In this document: positions 61,625-64,000 of the stretch, piece by piece
Layout: every line of letters begins with the position of its first letter
How positions within the stretch are numbered: position 1 is the first letter of the stretch
DNA from: Hydrogenophaga sp.
GTDB lineage: Bacteria > Pseudomonadota > Gammaproteobacteria > Burkholderiales > Burkholderiaceae_C
Length of the DNA stretch: 64,000 nt
NCBI RefSeq assembly: GCF_019264445.1
Contig: NZ_JAHVAB010000047.1
Span: 1 to 64,000, forward strand
Direction: 5' to 3'
The notes under the pieces: model-generated
Database searches by the model: none
What the model saw: only the letters and a program-made list of their open reading frames with translations
What the model was told of the DNA's origin: nothing
Made by a program: the position numbers and the translations under genes

Positions 61625-62719
61625 ATGGCAGACACAACGGGTTTTCTGGTGACCGAGAAGCTGGTCAAGCGCTTTGACGAAGCGGTCGCGGTCGACGAGG
61701 TGTCGCTCTCGATCGGCAAGGGCGAGATCTTTGCGCTGCTGGGCAGCTCGGGCTGCGGCAAGTCCACGTTGTTGCGCATGCTGGCCGGCTTCGAGAAGCC
61801 GACCTCCGGGCGCATCCTGCTCGGCGGCCAGGACGTGGCGGCCATGCCGCCCTATGAGCGGCCGGTGAACATGATGTTCCAGTCGTACGCGCTGTTCCCC
61901 CACCTGGACATCTGGGAAAACATCGCCTTCGGCCTCAAGCGCGAAGGCCTGCCCAAGGCCGAGATCAAGCAACGCACCGACGAGATGCTCGCGCTGGTGC
62001 AGCTCACGCCGTACGCCAAGCGCAAGCCGCACCAGCTCTCGGGCGGGCAGCAGCAGCGCGTGGCGCTGGCCCGCAGCCTGGCCAAGCGGCCCAAGATGCT
62101 GCTGCTGGACGAACCCCTGGGCGCGCTGGACAAGAAGCTGCGCGAGCAGACGCAGTTCGAGCTGGTCAACATCATCGAGAAGGTGGGCGTGACGGTGGTG
62201 ATGGTCACGCACGACCAGGAAGAGGCCATGACCATGGCCAGCCGCATCGCGATCATGAGCAAGGGCCGCGTGCTGCAGGTGGGCACGCCCGAAGAAATCT
62301 ACGAGCACCCGAGCAATCGTTTCGTGGCCGACTTCATCGGCAACGTGAACCTGTTTGAAGGCCGCCTGACGGTGGACGAAGCCGACCGCTGCGCCGCCAC
62401 CACCGGCATCGGCGAGATCCACGTGGGCCACGGTGTGAGCGGCACGCTCAACATGCCGGTGGCCATTGCCGTGCGGCCGGAAAAAATCGAGATCAGCAAG
62501 CAGCGCCCCGACACCGGTGGCCCCAATCTCTTCACCGGCAAGGTCAAGGAGATTGCGTACTTCGGCTCGTACAACACCTACATCGTGGTCGCCACCGACG
62601 GCTCCAAGGTGAAGATCACCGAGGCCAACACCTCGCGCCACGACCTCTCCGACATCACCTGGGAAGACGACGTGTACTTCTGGTGGGACGACCGCGCCGG
62701 TGTGGTGCTGAGAGATTGA
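61625..62719 (+). CDS. potG: Polyamine ABC transporter ATPase
   Basis: A 364-residue ABC ATPase of the PotA/PotG type. Visible are Walker A GSSGCGKST, Q-loop FQSYALFPHLDIWENIAFGL, signature LSGGQQQ and Walker B LLLDEPLGALD, with a C-terminal TOBE-like domain (AIAVRPEKIEISK onwards). It hydrolyses ATP to drive PotHI. The ATG at 61625 is the start; the longer ORF runs from the terminator. It follows potF after the terminator and precedes potH. Confidence 0.93.
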   Translation: MADTTGFLVTEKLVKRFDEAVAVDEVSLSIGKGEIFALLGSSGCGKSTLLRMLAGFEKPTSGRILLGGQDVAAMPPYERPVNMMFQSYALFPHLDIWENIAFGLKREGLPKAEIKQRTDEMLALVQLTPYAKRKPHQLSGGQQQRVALARSLAKRPKMLLLDEPLGALDKKLREQTQFELVNIIEKVGVTVVMVTHDQEEAMTMASRIAIMSKGRVLQVGTPEEIYEHPSNRFVADFIGNVNLFEGRLTVDEADRCAATTGIGEIHVGHGVSGTLNMPVAIAVRPEKIEISKQRPDTGGPNLFTGKVKEIAYFGSYNTYIVVATDGSKVKITEANTSRHDLSDITWEDDVYFWWDDRAGVVLRD

Positions 62720-62790
62720 CCCCCTGCGCCGCTGCGCGGCTTCCCCCTGAAAGGGGGACGGTGCGAGAGGCCCGGCGAAGCCGGTTCCTC
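62720..62790 (+). repeat. Dispersed GC-rich intergenic repeat, copy E
   Basis: It begins directly after the potG stop codon as CCCCCTGCGCCGCTGCGCGG, then CCCCCTGAAAGGGGG and the hairpin CCCGGCGAAGCCGGTTCC. It resembles copies A and C. It divides potG from potH and may act as an RNA stabiliser or attenuator. Confidence 0.75.
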
Positions 62791-62840
62791 CGCACCCCTG
62801 GATAGCGTGTTTGGTTTGCCTACTTTTGCAGGAACTTCGT

Positions 62841-63752
62841 ATGGCCTCTGTACCTATACCCGGCAAGCGTTTCGTGATCGGCGTGCCGTATGCGTGGCTG
62901 CTCCTTTTCTTCTTCCTGCCTTTCCTGATCCTGCTGTACATCAGCTTCGTGGACATGGGCGGCGACATCAGCCCCTTCAAGCCCATCTGGGACCCGGTCT
63001 CCGGCATCCTGAGTCTGAAGTACGAAAACTACCTCGCGATCTTCCGCACGGAAGAGGGTGCGCCGCTGTTTCGCACGCTCTACATCGACGCCTACCTGCG
63101 CTCGATCTGGTACGCGCTGTGCACGGCCTTCTTCTGTCTGGTGATCGGCTACCCCTTCGCCTACTTCATCGCGCGCTCGCCCGCCAGCATCCGGCCGGCG
63201 CTGCTGCTCATGGTGATGCTGCCGTTCTGGACGTCGTTCCTGCTGCGCGTTTACGCATGGAAAGGCATCCTGGCCGACCAGGGCGTGCTCAACCGGCTGC
63301 TGATGTCGATCGGGCTCACCAGCGAGCCCATTCCCATGCTGTACACCAACGTGTCCATGCTGATCGGCATGACCTACGTGTACCTGCCGTTCATGATCCT
63401 GCCGCTCTACGCCAACCTGGTGAAGATGGACTTCCGTTTACTGGAGGCCGCGTACGACCTGGGCACCACGCCCTTCAAGGCGTTCTGGCTCATCACGGTG
63501 CCGCTGTCCAAGGCCGGCATCGTGGCGGGCTTCATGCTGGTGTTCATTCCCTGCGTGGGCGAGTTCGTGATCCCCTCGCTGCTGGGCGGGCCGGAGAACC
63601 TCATGATCGGGCGCGTGGTGTGGGACGAGATGTTCACCGCCAACGACTGGCCGCGCGCCACCGCCCTCGCGGTGGTGATGATCGCGCTCATCGTCATACC
63701 GCTGGCCTTCTACTACCACTACACCGGCGACGCTGCCGACACACGCAAGTAA
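62841..63752 (+). CDS. potH: Polyamine ABC transporter permease
   Basis: A 303-residue inner-membrane permease with about six membrane segments, starting at the ATG after GCAGGAACTTCGT. The EAA loop is LLEAAYDLGTTPFKAFWLITVPLSKAGI. It is the PotH/PotB-type partner in potFGHI; it forms the channel together with PotI. It follows potG after a 121-base gap holding a dispersed repeat. Confidence 0.93.
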   Translation: MASVPIPGKRFVIGVPYAWLLLFFFLPFLILLYISFVDMGGDISPFKPIWDPVSGILSLKYENYLAIFRTEEGAPLFRTLYIDAYLRSIWYALCTAFFCLVIGYPFAYFIARSPASIRPALLLMVMLPFWTSFLLRVYAWKGILADQGVLNRLLMSIGLTSEPIPMLYTNVSMLIGMTYVYLPFMILPLYANLVKMDFRLLEAAYDLGTTPFKAFWLITVPLSKAGIVAGFMLVFIPCVGEFVIPSLLGGPENLMIGRVVWDEMFTANDWPRATALAVVMIALIVIPLAFYYHYTGDAADTRK

Positions 63753-63761
63753 GGGCCAGCC

Positions 63762-64000
63762 ATGAAACCACTGCTTGAAAAACACTTCGGCAAGTTCTGG
63801 CTGGCGATGGTCTTCGCCTTCCTGTACCTGCCGCTGGTCTTCATGATCGTGTTCTCGTTCAACAGCACGCGGCAGGACGCGCGCTTCACCGGCTTCTCGC
63901 TGCGCTGGTACGAGGCCCTCACACGCGACGACAAGATCGTTGAAGGTTTCTTCCTGTCGCTCAAGGTGGCGGCCATCACCGGCGTGCTGTCGGCCGTGCT
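63762..64000 (+). CDS. potI: Polyamine ABC transporter permease, cut by the window edge
   Basis: The window ends inside this gene; it opens with MKPLLEKHFGKFWLAMVFAF and a first membrane segment, followed by the periplasmic loop FSFNSTRQDARFTGFSLRWYEAL that is typical of PotI/PotC. It begins nine bases after the potH stop and is the second permease of the putrescine importer. The ORF track omits it because no stop is present. Confidence 0.9.
   Translation, partial: MKPLLEKHFGKFWLAMVFAFLYLPLVFMIVFSFNSTRQDARFTGFSLRWYEALTRDDKIVEGFFLSLKVAAITGVLSAV

Noticed and set aside
60335-63007. 890-residue minus-strand ORF across potF-potG
   Set aside because: A high-GC shadow of the pot genes; it crosses a perfect terminator and has no recognisable domain.
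1-64000. tRNA, rRNA, CRISPR arrays, insertion sequences, prophage genes
   Set aside because: None were recognised by eye on either strand; a covariance-model search would be needed to exclude small RNAs.

Overview
The window is high-GC, densely coded DNA from what looks like a betaproteobacterium of the order Burkholderiales, most likely family Comamonadaceae (Hydrogenophaga/Acidovorax-like). This is an inference from four orphan Bug-type periplasmic receptors, a DUF4148 protein, a second IF-1 gene, many Liv/NMT1/TctC-type uptake systems and a GC-rich intergenic repeat family. No rRNA, tRNA, CRISPR array, transposase or phage gene was seen. It reads as ordinary chromosome with strong metabolic specialisation.

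Region 1 (1-6.2 kb): an ABC permease-epimerase-GNAT operon, a TetR regulator with sdaA, and an NMT1/THI5-like binding protein. Two copies of the same operator (TCAAC-N6-GTTGA) lie in front of the permease operon and in the tetR/binding-protein divergent gap, tying the split transporter together. Region 2 (6.2-21 kb): an eleven-gene minus-strand cluster facing a LysR regulator. It has a Liv-type transporter whose permease and two ATPases are fused (LivM-LivG-LivF), a cupin, an aldehyde dehydrogenase, a ThDP enzyme, an SDR, a signal-less periplasmic-binding-type protein, two Bug receptors and a flavoprotein dehydrogenase. The substrate is unknown. Region 3 (21-26.6 kb): a UbiE-like methyltransferase and a tricarballylate/citrate-type locus (LysR, tcuA, tcuB) with a Bug receptor.

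Region 4 (26.6-33.6 kb): a TetR/MATE efflux pair sharing a long palindromic operator, then housekeeping genes (thioesterase, DUF4148 protein, DnaQ-like exonuclease, outer-membrane protein, DAHP synthase, patatin, IF-1). Region 5 (33.6-45 kb): minCDE, a copper module (copZ-cueR-spy-like and copA around a CueR-type palindrome), a hemerythrin gene behind an FNR/DNR-type box, a PLP aminotransferase, an MFS carrier, a glutathione transferase and an AsmA-like protein.

Region 6 (46-64 kb): an amidohydrolase-TauE-Bug operon opposite a GntR regulator, then polyamine catabolism: ureohydrolase and PuuB-like oxidase, a MocR/PdxR regulator, puuD, puuA, spuC-like aminotransferase and potFGHI (potI cut by the window edge). 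Related 13-base boxes near puuD, the ureohydrolase operon and potF suggest one MocR regulon. Between them sit a small outer-membrane-like protein and a secreted subtilase, which may be a two-gene surface protease system.

Five copies of a GC-rich, three-hairpin intergenic repeat are scattered through the window; four begin directly at a stop codon.
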